From the NCBI RefSeq assembly GCF_003584645.1, contig NZ_AP017928.1, positions 5,593,501 through 5,657,500 of the forward strand: a stretch of 64,000 bases of DNA. Reading direction: 5' to 3'. The position numbers and the translations under genes are program-made. Below the pieces are notes generated by a model. The model was not told the origin of the DNA, did not search any database, and saw only the letters and a program-made list of their open reading frames with translations. Shown in pieces: positions 41,826 to 50,103 of this stretch (positions are counted from its first letter, which is position 1; every line of letters starts with the position of its first letter). Source of the DNA: Methylocaldum marinum (GTDB taxonomy: Bacteria > Pseudomonadota > Gammaproteobacteria > Methylococcales > Methylococcaceae).

Positions 41826-43203
41826 CAGGCTGTTGAAATTCGCCGCCATGCCTTCGGCTTTACCCCTTATCGGCGGCTTAATTTTTAGTGCTGAAGGTCC
41901 TTTTAGCGCTGAAATCCCGGTTCTAGCCGGTTTTCATCCCCCCGCTTGGGGTTCTTGCCGCCTTTCGGCGAATTTTGGGCAGACGCCCGCCTAGGCCGTC
42001 GACCACCGCCAGCCGAACAGCCCACCCAACCGGGTCAGGTTGTAGGCGGCGAACGTGAACACGGTCTGGGCCGCCACCTTCTTCAAACCCCGGAACCGGG
42101 TCTGGCGTAACCCGCCCACGGTTTTCGACCACCCGAAGATTTCTTCCACCCGCTTACGCCTCTTCAGGCGGGTCCGGTAGCCGGGGTGTCGGGTGGTGCG
42201 GCCATCGATGGCGGAGCCTTTTTCCTTCCGGGCGACAGGCGGCGTGACCCGCTGCTCCCGGAGAGCTTGCACGAACTCCGGCACGTCGTAAGCCTTGTCC
42301 GCCCCGACTGTCGCGCCGGGCTTCGTGACGGTGCGACCGATCATGATCTTGGCCGCGTCCCGTTCCGCCGTGCCGGTGGCGTGAGTCACCTCGACATCCA
42401 CGACCAGGCCGGTCCGGTTTTCCATCAGGGCATGGCCCATGAAGCACAGTTGGGCTTTATCCCCTTCGCTTTTCTTGTAAAGGCGAGCCTCCGGATCGGT
42501 GGTCGAGGCGTGGGTCGCATTGGCGCGCTTCTCGCCCTTGAAATCGACGGACGGATTCCGGCCGCCGGCCTCCGGCGGGGGCGAACTGCCATCCTTTTTC
42601 ACAAAGCTCTTCATGGAGGCCCACGCCTGGATCAGCGTGCCGTCCACCGAGAAATGCTCGTCCGACAGAAGGTCCCGCCATTCCGCCAGCAACACGACCC
42701 GCTCGAAAAACAGCCGGGAAATCCGCTCGTTCAGTAACCGATCCCGGTTGGCGCTGAAGGTGGAGTGGTCCCAGACCTCGGCATCCAGCGTCAGCCCGAC
42801 AAACCAGCGGTACAAAAGATTGAATTCGATCTGCTGGACCCACTGCCGCTCGGAGCGGACAGAGAACAAGACTTGGATGAGACTGGCGCGCAGCAGCCGC
42901 TCCGGCGGAATCGACTCCCGGCCGGTCCGGGCATGGAGGGCATCAAATTCCGAGTCCAGCGTGGTCAGCAGAATGTCGACCACGGCCCGGAGCTTGCGAA
43001 GGGGATGATCCTTGGGAATCCGGTCTTCCAAGGTTCGGTAGCTAAAGAGTTCTTCCTGGATCAGGTCGGCACCGCGCATGACAGCGTCCAACGTATCTTG
43101 AAATGATATTATTTTGCCATGACAAACAATCGTTTATGCCTATTTTATGCGCTCCATCCAACGAATTTATCCGGCTTCCAGGACCGAGAAAATCAACAGC
43201 CTG
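41826..43203 (-). mobile_element. IS5-family-like insertion sequence
   Basis: The ends carry CAGGCTGTTGA (41826-41836) and its inverse TCAACAGCCTG (43193-43203). They are flanked on both sides by TTAA (41822-41825, 43204-43207), which fits the YTAR target preference of the IS5 subgroup. Because TTAA is itself palindromic, the boundaries could be placed four bases further out. It contains one transposase gene. It separates yigZ from the PIWI-like fragment and supplies that fragment with its stop codon. Confidence 0.8.
41991..43079 (-). CDS. IS5-family transposase
   Basis: The protein has 362 residues from ATG 43079 (MRGADLIQEELFSYRTLEDR); an ATG at 43091 would add four. The N-terminal DUF772-type region (PPERLLRASLIQVLFSVRSE) is followed by DDE catalytic residues in FSVDGTLIQAWASMKSF, GADKAYD and RVEEIFGWSK. 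The frame is intact, so the element may still be active. Confidence 0.92.
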   Translation of the reverse strand: MRGADLIQEELFSYRTLEDRIPKDHPLRKLRAVVDILLTTLDSEFDALHARTGRESIPPERLLRASLIQVLFSVRSERQWVQQIEFNLLYRWFVGLTLDAEVWDHSTFSANRDRLLNERISRLFFERVVLLAEWRDLLSDEHFSVDGTLIQAWASMKSFVKKDGSSPPPEAGGRNPSVDFKGEKRANATHASTTDPEARLYKKSEGDKAQLCFMGHALMENRTGLVVDVEVTHATGTAERDAAKIMIGRTVTKPGATVGADKAYDVPEFVQALREQRVTPPVARKEKGSAIDGRTTRHPGYRTRLKRRKRVEEIFGWSKTVGGLRQTRFRGLKKVAAQTVFTFAAYNLTRLGGLFGWRWSTA

Positions 43204-43692
43204 TTAAGCCGCGAGTCTAAAATACCGCACAGGATCTATTATGCCGCTGCGGGGGATGGGCGGTATATTTCTGTGAAACTGCTCAGGATCTGTGCTGCTG
43301 TCGGCTGTAAGATTCGCCGCATCCAGAAAATTGCTCTTGGCCGATCCATTGATTCGGCAGATCTCTTCGATATCCGTCTTGCGGAGCGGTCTCTGTAAGT
43401 CCTGGTTGAAAATCAGCTTCGCGTCCATGTCTTCATTAAATCCGCAGAATCCGAGAGAGCGATTGGTCTTGCGCTCGTCGGCGGAACCGGCGATAGGTGT
43501 TTCCATTCTGTGAAGCCAATGCGCCATCACTTCCAAGTCATGCGGCGTGCCGACTACTCCGAGATGGATGCGCGTGCGTCTCGTCTGGGAGTGCTTGTCA
43601 TAGACGCCATAGGTGGAAATGCCCCTGCGCGGGCACACATGCTCGCCTTCGGCGAATTGCAGATGCGGCTCTTTAATGAGCAACAGCTTCAT
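43204..43692 (-). pseudogene. Truncated PIWI-domain (short Argonaute-like) gene, 5' part
   Basis: An ATG at 43692 follows directly on the stop of the SMEK gene (TAAATG). The first about 115 residues resemble the opening of MID-PIWI/short prokaryotic Argonaute proteins: LLLIKEPHLQFAEGEHVCPR, GISTYGVYDKHSQTRRTRIH, LGVVGTPHDLEVMAHWL, and LQRPLRKTDIEEI. After about residue 118 the similarity pattern stops. The tail runs through the 36-nt repeat and ends in a TAA made by the IS target site. The catalytic PIWI part is missing and does not reappear beyond the IS. The family call is from pattern memory and should be tested. Confidence 0.55.
43211..43246. repeat. 36-nt imperfect direct repeat, left copy
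   Basis: It begins GCGAGTCTAAAAT and ends ATGCCG, and matches 46296-46331 at about 27 of 36 positions without gaps, including 13 identical leading bases. It lies between the IS and the broken PIWI-like gene. Confidence 0.45.
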
Positions 43693-45146
43693 TTAACCGA
43701 ACAGCTTTTGTATAGAAGGCGGATCATCGTGCTCTGATTCGTCGGGAAGTGGCTCCCAGAGCGTTTCGTCCAAGAAGGGGGCGCCCTTTAAGGCGACGCA
43801 GTCCCCGAATGACAGAAAGGAATCGCGCTTGCCTTTTTCCGAGAAGAGGTCATCCGTGTCGATAGACCTCAACCACGCAACAAGAAAACGAAAGTGATTC
43901 AGTACAGCACGATTGTTCTCTTTGCGTTTGAGCCAACTCAGATTGGTGTGACCATAACCCGATTTCTTGAAGTCCTCGCCATAACTAAAGAACCAGGTCG
44001 GCGTGATTGACATCAGCCAATCGGAGGCCAAGCGATGGAAATCCACAGAGAATGCCAGGTGTTTTTGCGTCAGTACCTTGGAGGTATTCTTCTTGTTGTA
44101 TTTTCGTTCGAATACCTTACGACTGGACTGCCTGTCACCTCGCCACACCTCGGCACGCACATCACCATCCGTATCGCGCGGCAAAAATACGAACAGCTTA
44201 TCGTCCTTGTACCATGCGACCCGCTCTGAGTAGAGCCTGTGCTGCAGTGAAAAACGCAGCAGCGATTTGAACACTCTTTTGTGGCCTTCGTCGATTCCGC
44301 AGAATTCTCGTGCGGATATTTCCTCGGCAGTCCCCCCTCTTCGATCACGTATCGATAAGGGTGATCCGCAGTATTCAGGTCAAAGAACGTGACTAAGTTG
44401 TCATTGTAGGTTACATAGGTGGACGGAACCGGCGTCATCGCTTGCCGGCAAAACTCACCAATAGTACGCCTTAGGTTGCGCGCTCTCCCTTTTCTGTGTT
44501 TCTCCATGATTTCGTTGGCGACCTGGGCGACGTAAATCACGTTGGGGAAATAAAGTTCCACGAGGTTCCCGGTCAGTACCTCCGAAGGTTCTGCTGGCGG
44601 GTCGATGTCCTCGTCAGACGGTCCGACCGGAATTCCGCGAAGATAAGCCTTGAGAACGTTTACTGCTGCCTGCAATTGCGCGGGCGAAACGAATGGTACA
44701 CGCTGACTCAGGTCACGATAGTCAACAACGTCGGTATCTGCTGAAAAAGAGAAATTGCCATTTGTTACCGCATCAATGGCCGACTGCGAATACCTGTCTT
44801 GCTTGGCGGTGAGGATATAAACGATTAGGCGGTCGTAACGCTTGTGCAAGCCGTGCTTCAAAAATGTCTTCAGAGTGTCTTTTATTTTTGAGAGATCCGC
44901 GGTGGCTGTCACTTGTACTGCGATTCGACCGGTATCATCGGCAAGATCAATGCCCGGAAAATTGCCTTGCTCGGCATTCAGATTACGCAGTCCGGCAAAC
45001 CCGTAGAGCTCGCGCATTACGCCACAGATCACCTGTTCGGCAATCTTGTGGGTATCGTAGAGCTGCATGGCGCTGGCCGATTCCACTTCGTGGCGGAGTT
45101 GGGTTAGCAGCGTCTGGAATTCGTTGATCAAATCGAGGTGTTTCAC
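43693..45146 (-). pseudogene. SMEK-domain nuclease-like gene with a frameshift at a G6 run
   Basis: The GTG start at 45146 overlaps the end of the methylase remnant. The N-terminal half is a SMEK-type domain: LINEFQTLLTQLRHEVESAS, then IAEQVICGVMRELYGFAGLR, NFPGIDLADDTGRIAVQVTA and HKRYDRLIVYILTAKQDRYS. SMEK is a predicted restriction-endonuclease-like domain of anti-phage proteins. At six G residues (minus strand; C6 at 44332-44337) the frame changes. The original frame runs into unrelated sequence and stops at 44070. The other frame continues sensibly (EEISAREFCGIDEGHKRVFK) to a stop at 43693. One lost G restores a protein of about 484 residues. Base composition is less GC-rich than the flanks. 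Confidence 0.7.
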
Positions 45147-45419
45147 CTTATCTCGCCCCTATTGAGCCCATCCCACGCCTCCAGCACCAGATGCCGGGGA
45201 GGGATTCCGAATTTTTTCGTTACCCTTGGGTACGCGCAAGGTTTCGGACGGGTAGCTTTCGCCCAACATCGATTCCGGATCGAGGATGTAGCAGAGATCC
45301 TCGCGAGTGAGGCCATAAAGCTTCTCTGGGCGCCGTGCCAGCGCGGCTGCCGTGGAGCAAACGCCGGCACGCGGTGAAATCGCCAGAGCGCGCCGGCTGC
45401 AAAAGCGCTTGCAGCTCAA
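45143..45419 (-). pseudogene. C-terminal remnant of an Eco57I-type DNA adenine methylase
   Basis: Two frames together give the familiar end of large N6-adenine methylase/restriction proteins. EKLYGLTREDLCYILDPESM followed by YPSETLRV lies in one frame. KKFGIPPRHLVLEAWDGLNR lies in the next and ends with a TGA at 45143-45145. A frameshift sits near 45235. Nothing upstream resembles the catalytic NPPY region; the remnant instead runs into the end of vapC. The stop overlaps the SMEK gene start (GTGA), indicating the two were once one operon. Confidence 0.65.
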
Positions 45420-45497
45420 TCTCGGGGATGTCGGGCTGCCGCGGACTGCCTTCCAAGCGAAGGGTGTTGAAGTGGAGGCTAACGCGAGAAGACATCG

Positions 45498-45914
45498 TCA
45501 CAAAGCCACCACCTGGAAGCCGAAACCTTCGGCGGCGCGACATTGGCGGGCGTCGGCCGAAACGAAGACCTCGGCAGCGCAGGCTAGCGCGGCGCCCAGG
45601 TGGATGGCATCCATGCCCCGCAGGAAGTGGGATTCGAGGGCCTTGCCCGCGTGTTGGACGACCTGCGGCGTGGTGTCGCAAATGAGGGCGTCGGCGATAT
45701 CCGCCATCAAATCGCTCTTGATGATCCGATATTGGGGCTCGGTGAGGCGTCCTTCCCGTTGCAGACGGCAGAAGGCCGAAATTAGTTCGGGAACGGCGAT
45801 GACCGAAAGGGCGAGTTCGCTCGCCCGCTCGCACCAGGCCAGCACCTCGGTGGTGCCGGCTTCGTCGATGTAGCGCTTGGCAAAGGCGGAGGAGTCGAAG
45901 TAGACGCGCATCAT
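45498..45914 (-). CDS. vapC: PIN-domain toxin (VapC-like)
   Basis: This 138-residue Mg2+-dependent ribonuclease toxin has acidic active-site residues in VYFDSSAFAKRY (Asp7), VPELISAFCRL (Glu), RGMDAIHLGAALA (Asp) and VSADARQCRAA (Asp). Its ATG overlaps the antitoxin stop by 4 bases, the usual antitoxin-first order. It lies at the edge of the decayed defence region. Confidence 0.9.
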   Translation of the reverse strand: MMRVYFDSSAFAKRYIDEAGTTEVLAWCERASELALSVIAVPELISAFCRLQREGRLTEPQYRIIKSDLMADIADALICDTTPQVVQHAGKALESHFLRGMDAIHLGAALACAAEVFVSADARQCRAAEGFGFQVVAL

Positions 45915-46132
45915 TCGCCGCGCTCGTCGAGGATCAGCCGGCTGATCTCTTCGCCACCGATGGCGAGCGGGCGCGCTGGGCGCCGTTTCCAGGAAGGAAG
46001 CTCCGCACGAATGGGATGGATCTCGGCGATGGGCCTCCCGTTGCGTAGCACGCGCACGGTTTCCCCTGCCTCTACCAGATCGAAAAACGCCTTGGCATGG
46101 TTGCGAAGCTCAGTGAAAGTGGTCTCGCGCAT
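45911..46132 (-). CDS. vapB: Phd/YefM-type antitoxin (VapB-like)
   Basis: The protein has 73 residues; the ATG at 46132 is at ideal distance from GGAG, and an ATG two codons upstream (46138) is possible. The N-terminal DNA-binding part (ETTFTELRNHAKAFFDLVEA, GETVRVLRNGRPIAEI) is Phd/YefM-like. The C-terminal part (RPLAIGGEEISRLILDERGE) should wrap the toxin. It represses its own promoter in this family. Confidence 0.87.
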   Translation of the reverse strand: MRETTFTELRNHAKAFFDLVEAGETVRVLRNGRPIAEIHPIRAELPSWKRRPARPLAIGGEEISRLILDERGE

Positions 46133-46151
46133 ATGCATTCTCCGTCAGGAA

Positions 46152-46169
46152 ATGTACATAAGTGTACAT
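46152..46169. promoter_or_regulatory. Operator palindrome of the toxin-antitoxin operon
   Basis: ATGTACA (46152-46158) and TGTACAT (46163-46169) form a perfect 7-bp dyad with a 4-base spacer, about 20 bp upstream of the antitoxin start. Phd/YefM-type antitoxins autorepress by binding such palindromes. Confidence 0.7.
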
Positions 46170-46295
46170 CAAAGTTTAAGCCGTCCGCCGGTTCCGATAG
46201 AAACGGTTGGGCATGGATCGTCAGCCCACACCGGCGGGCAGGTGACTGCTCGCCTCCTTATTTCCGGAAATGTTTGGCTAAAAAAGATCAAATCA

Positions 46296-46331
46296 GCGAG
46301 TCTAAAATCGAGCCCCAAATCCATCATGCCG
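46296..46331. repeat. 36-nt imperfect direct repeat, right copy
   Basis: This is the partner of 43211-43246. It overlaps a TAAAAT element that could also serve as a -10 box for the RNase Z-like gene starting at 46366. Confidence 0.45.
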
Positions 46332-46365
46332 TAGCCGGCTTTAAGGCTTTAACAGAGAGACTTCC

Positions 46366-47397
46366 ATGAAACCGGTGTTCCATCCCGAGCTGATCAACGA
46401 CGTGTTCGGCGATCCGGCGGTTTATGTCGATTTTCTGTTCGAAAAGCGCGCCTTGTTGTTCGATTTGGGCGATTTGCGGAATCTGGCGACGCGGAAAATT
46501 CTGCGGATTCGGGATGTGTTCGTTTCTCACGCGCACATGGACCATTTTTTCGGATTCGATTGGCTGATACGGCTCTGCCTCGGGCGGGAAATGCGCATAC
46601 GTCTGTTCGGGCCGGCCCGGTTTCTCGGACAAGTGGAAGCCCGGCTTGCCGGCTATACCTGGAATCTGGTGGAAAACTACGACACGGATTTTACGTTGGA
46701 TGCAACCGAGGTGTTGAGTGATACCCGAGCACGATCCGCCCGTTTTCGCTGTCGAACCGGATTTCGGCGGGAAAACGAGCGCGAACTGGCGTTAAGCGAC
46801 GGCGTGTTGCTCGACGAAGAGAATCTCACGGTCCGATTCTGCCTTTTGGATCACAAGATCCCGTGTCTTGGCTTTGCTCTCCAGGAAAAGCTGCACGTCA
46901 ATATCTGGAAGAACCGCCTGGACGAGCTGGATCTCGAGCCCGGTCCCTGGCTTCAAGGGTTCAAGCGGGCCGTCCTCCACGGACTGCCCGGCAATACGCC
47001 GATGGCCGCCCGGCGGCGCGGAGGGGATGAAACGACGTATCGGCTGGACGATCTGGCCGGAACCATCGCGCACATCTCCACGGGGCAGAAAGTCGCTTAT
47101 GTGACCGATGCCGTTTTTCACCCGGCCAATGCCGAACGCATCGTCGGATTGGGCAAGGGGGCCGACCAGTTCTTCATCGAGGCGGTATTCGGCGACGAGC
47201 TCGCCGAGCGCGCCGCCCGGAAGTTTCACCTGACCGCTGCTCAGGCGGGAAGCCTGGCCCGCTGCGCCAAGGCCAAATTCCCGGTGCCGTTTCATTTTTC
47301 GCCGATTTATCACGACCGTGAAAATGAGCTTAGAGAAGAGTTCGAGCGGGCGTTTCGCGGGCAACTCAATCCATCGCCTTTGCAACAAGGTCTTTAA
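46366..47397 (+). CDS. RNase Z-like metallo-beta-lactamase-fold hydrolase
   Basis: The protein has 343 residues. The metal-binding motif is SHAHMDHFFGF (HxHxDH, about residues 55-60). Later ligand regions are visible in CLLDHKIPCLGFAL, KVAYVTDAVFH and FHLTAAQAGSLA. This is the RNase Z/ElaC-like branch, which in some members matures tRNA 3' ends. The sequence is divergent from classical RNase Z (no PxKxRN-type motif seen), so the substrate is uncertain. Confidence 0.82.
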   Translation: MKPVFHPELINDVFGDPAVYVDFLFEKRALLFDLGDLRNLATRKILRIRDVFVSHAHMDHFFGFDWLIRLCLGREMRIRLFGPARFLGQVEARLAGYTWNLVENYDTDFTLDATEVLSDTRARSARFRCRTGFRRENERELALSDGVLLDEENLTVRFCLLDHKIPCLGFALQEKLHVNIWKNRLDELDLEPGPWLQGFKRAVLHGLPGNTPMAARRRGGDETTYRLDDLAGTIAHISTGQKVAYVTDAVFHPANAERIVGLGKGADQFFIEAVFGDELAERAARKFHLTAAQAGSLARCAKAKFPVPFHFSPIYHDRENELREEFERAFRGQLNPSPLQQGL

Positions 47398-47428
47398 AAC
47401 GCTCGGATTTGCCCCGTTTCTAAAGAAT

Positions 47429-47638
47429 ATGACCGAATCTCAAGGAGGAACCATAGTTGCCAGGCTTGCGGCCACTATTGCAGCCGGGACCACCTATCGT
47501 TTGGCGCCCGGAATGGAGGAAGGGGGCGGCAATCGGGTACCGATCGCGCCGGACGACGTGACTTTGGGCGCAGCGAAATTTCAGGGCCGGCGCGTGGTTG
47601 CGGTAACGGCGCGGTTTCTCGCCGGTCAAAAACAATAA
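47429..47638 (+). CDS. Small hypothetical protein
   Basis: The protein has 69 residues from ATG 47429, without a strong ribosome-binding site. It is Ala/Gly-rich (ATIAAGTTYRLAPGMEEGGG) and has no recognised family. It starts 32 bases after the RNase Z-like gene and could be co-transcribed. Coding status is uncertain. Confidence 0.35.
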   Translation: MTESQGGTIVARLAATIAAGTTYRLAPGMEEGGGNRVPIAPDDVTLGAAKFQGRRVVAVTARFLAGQKQ

Positions 47639-47696
47639 ATCGACCAAAGCCGTCGTGTTCGTGCGAACGGCGTGTCGAAGTCTCGGAGAAACGGCA

Positions 47697-47933
47697 ATGG
47701 TGACGCTTCACGACAAGGATTCCGGTGTATTCATCGGAGAGATCAGCGACCAGCAGCTTCAGCAGCTGATGGACGCTCTGGAGGAAGAGAGCTCGATCGA
47801 CAAGGACTACTTCGTCAATCGGGCCGAGCTGGCGTTCCTGGAGGACCAAGGACTCGACCGGGCGCTGATCGGTTTGCTGCGGACGGCCCTCGGCGACAGG
47901 GAAGAGATGGAGATCGTGTGGGGGACATCGTAA
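47697..47933 (+). CDS. Conserved-looking small acidic protein
   Basis: The protein has 78 residues. The ATG at 47697 follows GGAG. It is acidic and helical: TLHDKDSGVFIGEISDQQLQ, LMDALEEESSIDKDYFVNRA, ALGDREEMEIVW. I recall similar short uncharacterised proteins in gammaproteobacteria but cannot name a family. Confidence 0.65.
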   Translation: MVTLHDKDSGVFIGEISDQQLQQLMDALEEESSIDKDYFVNRAELAFLEDQGLDRALIGLLRTALGDREEMEIVWGTS

Positions 47934-48048
47934 ATCGTGCGGGTAGCCCGGGCATTTCGCATGCCGCCGACGATAAGGCTGCGATCGCCGCGGCGACCCT
48001 TGAGTTCTCTAAGTCTTGCGACTGAGATTTCAGATCCAAGGAGGCATT

Positions 48049-48528
48049 ATGCAAAGCAGAGCCAAGATTCTCGGCCACCCGGCCCATTCCACGCTGATCG
48101 TCTTCCCTCTCGGGCTGCTGGCTACCGGCGTGGTCTTCGACATCATTTATCTGATGACGGACTCTCCAAGTTTCCTGACCGTGGCCTATTGGATGATCGC
48201 GGCGGGAATCATCGGCGGGCTGGTGGCGGCACCGTTCGGCCTGATCGACTGGCTGGCGATACCGAGCCATACGCGCGCCAAATTCATCGGACTCGTGCAC
48301 GGCGTCGGCAACCTGATCGTCCTGCTGCTATTCATCGGAAGCTGGTGGCTCCGGCGGAATATCGACTTCCCCGGAGCCTGGGCCTTCGTCCTGTCGTTTG
48401 CCGGTTTAGCACTGGTCCTGATCACCGGATGGCTCGGCGGCGAGCTGGTGGACCGGCTGGGCGTCGGCGTGGATGACGACGCCGATCTGAACGCGCCGAA
48501 CTCTCTGTCCAAACGGCTGACGCACTGA
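48049..48528 (+). CDS. DUF2231-type membrane protein
   Basis: The protein has 159 residues. The ATG at 48049 follows GGAGG. Four hydrophobic helices are preceded by ILGHPAHSTLIVFPLGLLAT, the conserved H-P-x-H start of DUF2231 proteins. The family often sits with c-type cytochromes or DoxX proteins. The function is unknown; the helix histidines could bind haem or metal. Confidence 0.82.
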   Translation: MQSRAKILGHPAHSTLIVFPLGLLATGVVFDIIYLMTDSPSFLTVAYWMIAAGIIGGLVAAPFGLIDWLAIPSHTRAKFIGLVHGVGNLIVLLLFIGSWWLRRNIDFPGAWAFVLSFAGLALVLITGWLGGELVDRLGVGVDDDADLNAPNSLSKRLTH

Positions 48529-48550
48529 CATCGATGCGGCTGGGCCAGTG

Positions 48551-48943
48551 TCAATCGCGGCCCAGTCTCCTGTCCAGGCTAAGATCGCCGGGGCCATGGG
48601 CGAAAATGACCAGGAAGCCCCCGGCGATCGCAATATTCTTCAAGAACATGATGGTTTGCACCTTGTCGTTGAAATCGAGGTGAAACAACAGTGCCGCTGC
48701 GACGGAAAAACCGGCGAGCGCCAGCGCGAACCAGCGGGTGTACCAGCCGACCGCGATCGCGAGCGCACCGCCGATTTCCAGCAGGATAACCGGCGGCAGC
48801 AACATGCCGGGCACCCCCATGGATTCCATGTAGGCTTGGGTGCCGGCAAAACCGCCGATCTTGTTGAAGCCCGACAACAGAAAAATAATGGCTATGAAAA
48901 TCCGCCCGATGAGTTCGGCGTAGCGGGACAGGTTCGGGGACAT
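48551..48943 (-). CDS. DoxX-family membrane protein
   Basis: The protein has 130 residues with four hydrophobic helices. The N-terminal ELIGRIFIAIIFLLSGFNKI and the LEIGGALAIAVGWYTRW segment are DoxX signatures. The family includes quinone-linked oxidoreductase subunits. It is convergent with the DUF2231 gene; GGAGG lies upstream of its ATG. Confidence 0.9.
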   Translation of the reverse strand: MSPNLSRYAELIGRIFIAIIFLLSGFNKIGGFAGTQAYMESMGVPGMLLPPVILLEIGGALAIAVGWYTRWFALALAGFSVAAALLFHLDFNDKVQTIMFLKNIAIAGGFLVIFAHGPGDLSLDRRLGRD

Positions 48944-48958
48944 GCGGCCTCCTTCCGG

Positions 48959-49213
48959 TCAGTGGGTACGTTGCCAGATCAACTCGCCGTTTCGGTATAC
49001 CACTTTGATGCGGTGGAGTGGAATAGTGTGTTGCCCGCCTTCTGAGTCGGTGAGCTCGAACACGCCGGGACGATCCGGGGGAAAGCCGATGCTTTTCATC
49101 GGAATCACGACGATCGTCTTCTCGACGCGGTCGTAGTAGCCGATGGAGAAGGCAGCCCGCCCGAAGTCTTCGTCCCAGCGGATGCGGTTAAGCAAATCTT
49201 GTATGGGAAGCAT
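48959..49213 (-). CDS. DUF504 protein
   Basis: The protein has 84 residues from ATG 49213 (MLPIQDLLNRIRWDEDFG), with GAGGGG upstream; an ATG at 49249 would add twelve. The family pattern is complete: IGYYDRVEKTIVVIPMKSIG, IPLHRIKVVYRNGELIWQR. DUF504 proteins occur in archaea and bacteria, often in RNA-processing or RNA-repair contexts. An rtcA gene lies 9 kb away in this window. It precedes the DoxX gene by 15 bases. Confidence 0.85.
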   Translation of the reverse strand: MLPIQDLLNRIRWDEDFGRAAFSIGYYDRVEKTIVVIPMKSIGFPPDRPGVFELTDSEGGQHTIPLHRIKVVYRNGELIWQRTH

Positions 49214-49317
49214 TGCTTTGGCCCCTCGTTCTGATAGCTCATTGGACAAATCCCGCGACCTGCGTCCGGCAGAAGTTTCACGGCCGATTAAAATTAAAGC
49301 CTAGTCAATCGGATTCA

Positions 49318-50103
49318 ATGAGAAATTCCATGCAAAAAGCCTTGGCCGAGGCACTGGATCGGGCACCCATGGGCGTCGCGGTCGTGCGCGATCGGCGAAT
49401 AGTGTGGGTGAACCAGCGCTTGGCCCAGTGGTTCGACCTGGACCGGGATCGGTTCGCTAGGTCCGGTCCCGAGTGCCCGGAGGACGTCGGCCTGGGCGTC
49501 CTGTTCGCCGGCGCCGGTAATGTTCGGGTCGCCTGCCGTGGCGGCCCGGTCTGGCTGCGGCGCGAGCTTGCCGTATTGGCCGGCGGTCTTGACGCCTATT
49601 TTTTCGAGGACGTGACCGAAAGGGTGCGGATCGAACAGGATCGCAGCCGTCTTCAAGAGTTGGCCGCCGCCTTGCACACCAAGGACGAGGAAACCGGGCT
49701 CTTGAACCGTAATGCCATTCTTCAAGCCTTGGACGGTCACGTGAGCCGCAGCCGGCGCTACGGCAATCCTTTGGCGGTGATTCGCGTCAGGCTGGAGCCG
49801 CCCCGTGGCGCAGTATCGCCGGGAAGCAAGCTGCGCGAAATCGCCCAGGAATTCAACGCGCAGCTGCGCTGGGCCGATCAGGTCGGCCGCCTGGACGAGA
49901 CGGCCTTCCTGCTGATACTTCCGGAGACCGCCCGCACCGATGCGGACGTTCTTGCCGCCAAGTTCGGCCGGGAAAGGGTAGCCCTGGCCAGTGCCGAAAG
50001 CTGGCGAATCGATTGTACGGTCGCTTCCTGGCAAAAGGGCGATGACGCGAAAAAGCTCATGCAGCGCCTTAATTCCGAGCCGCGCGGACCGAAGTTATCG
50101 TGA
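49318..50103 (+). CDS. PAS plus degenerate GGDEF protein upstream of cyaA
   Basis: The protein has 261 residues. The N-terminus (RAPMGVAVVRDRRIVWVNQR) is PAS-like, followed by FFEDVTERVRIEQDRSRLQE as linker. The C-terminal half has a GGDEF-domain start (DEETGLLNRNAILQALDGHV). Where the active site should be, however, it reads GRLDETAFLLILPET, so the GGDEF signature is lost. It is probably a sensory or c-di-GMP-binding module without cyclase activity. Its stop overlaps the GTG of cyaA by 4 bases, suggesting that it influences cAMP synthesis. Confidence 0.75.
   Translation: MRNSMQKALAEALDRAPMGVAVVRDRRIVWVNQRLAQWFDLDRDRFARSGPECPEDVGLGVLFAGAGNVRVACRGGPVWLRRELAVLAGGLDAYFFEDVTERVRIEQDRSRLQELAAALHTKDEETGLLNRNAILQALDGHVSRSRRYGNPLAVIRVRLEPPRGAVSPGSKLREIAQEFNAQLRWADQVGRLDETAFLLILPETARTDADVLAAKFGRERVALASAESWRIDCTVASWQKGDDAKKLMQRLNSEPRGPKLS

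Noticed and set aside
44070-44340. Original-frame C-terminus of the SMEK ORF as a genuine protein end
   Set aside because: After the G6 run it turns Cys/Ser/Arg-rich and unlike the preceding domain, while the neighbouring frame stays coherent to a stop abutting the next gene.
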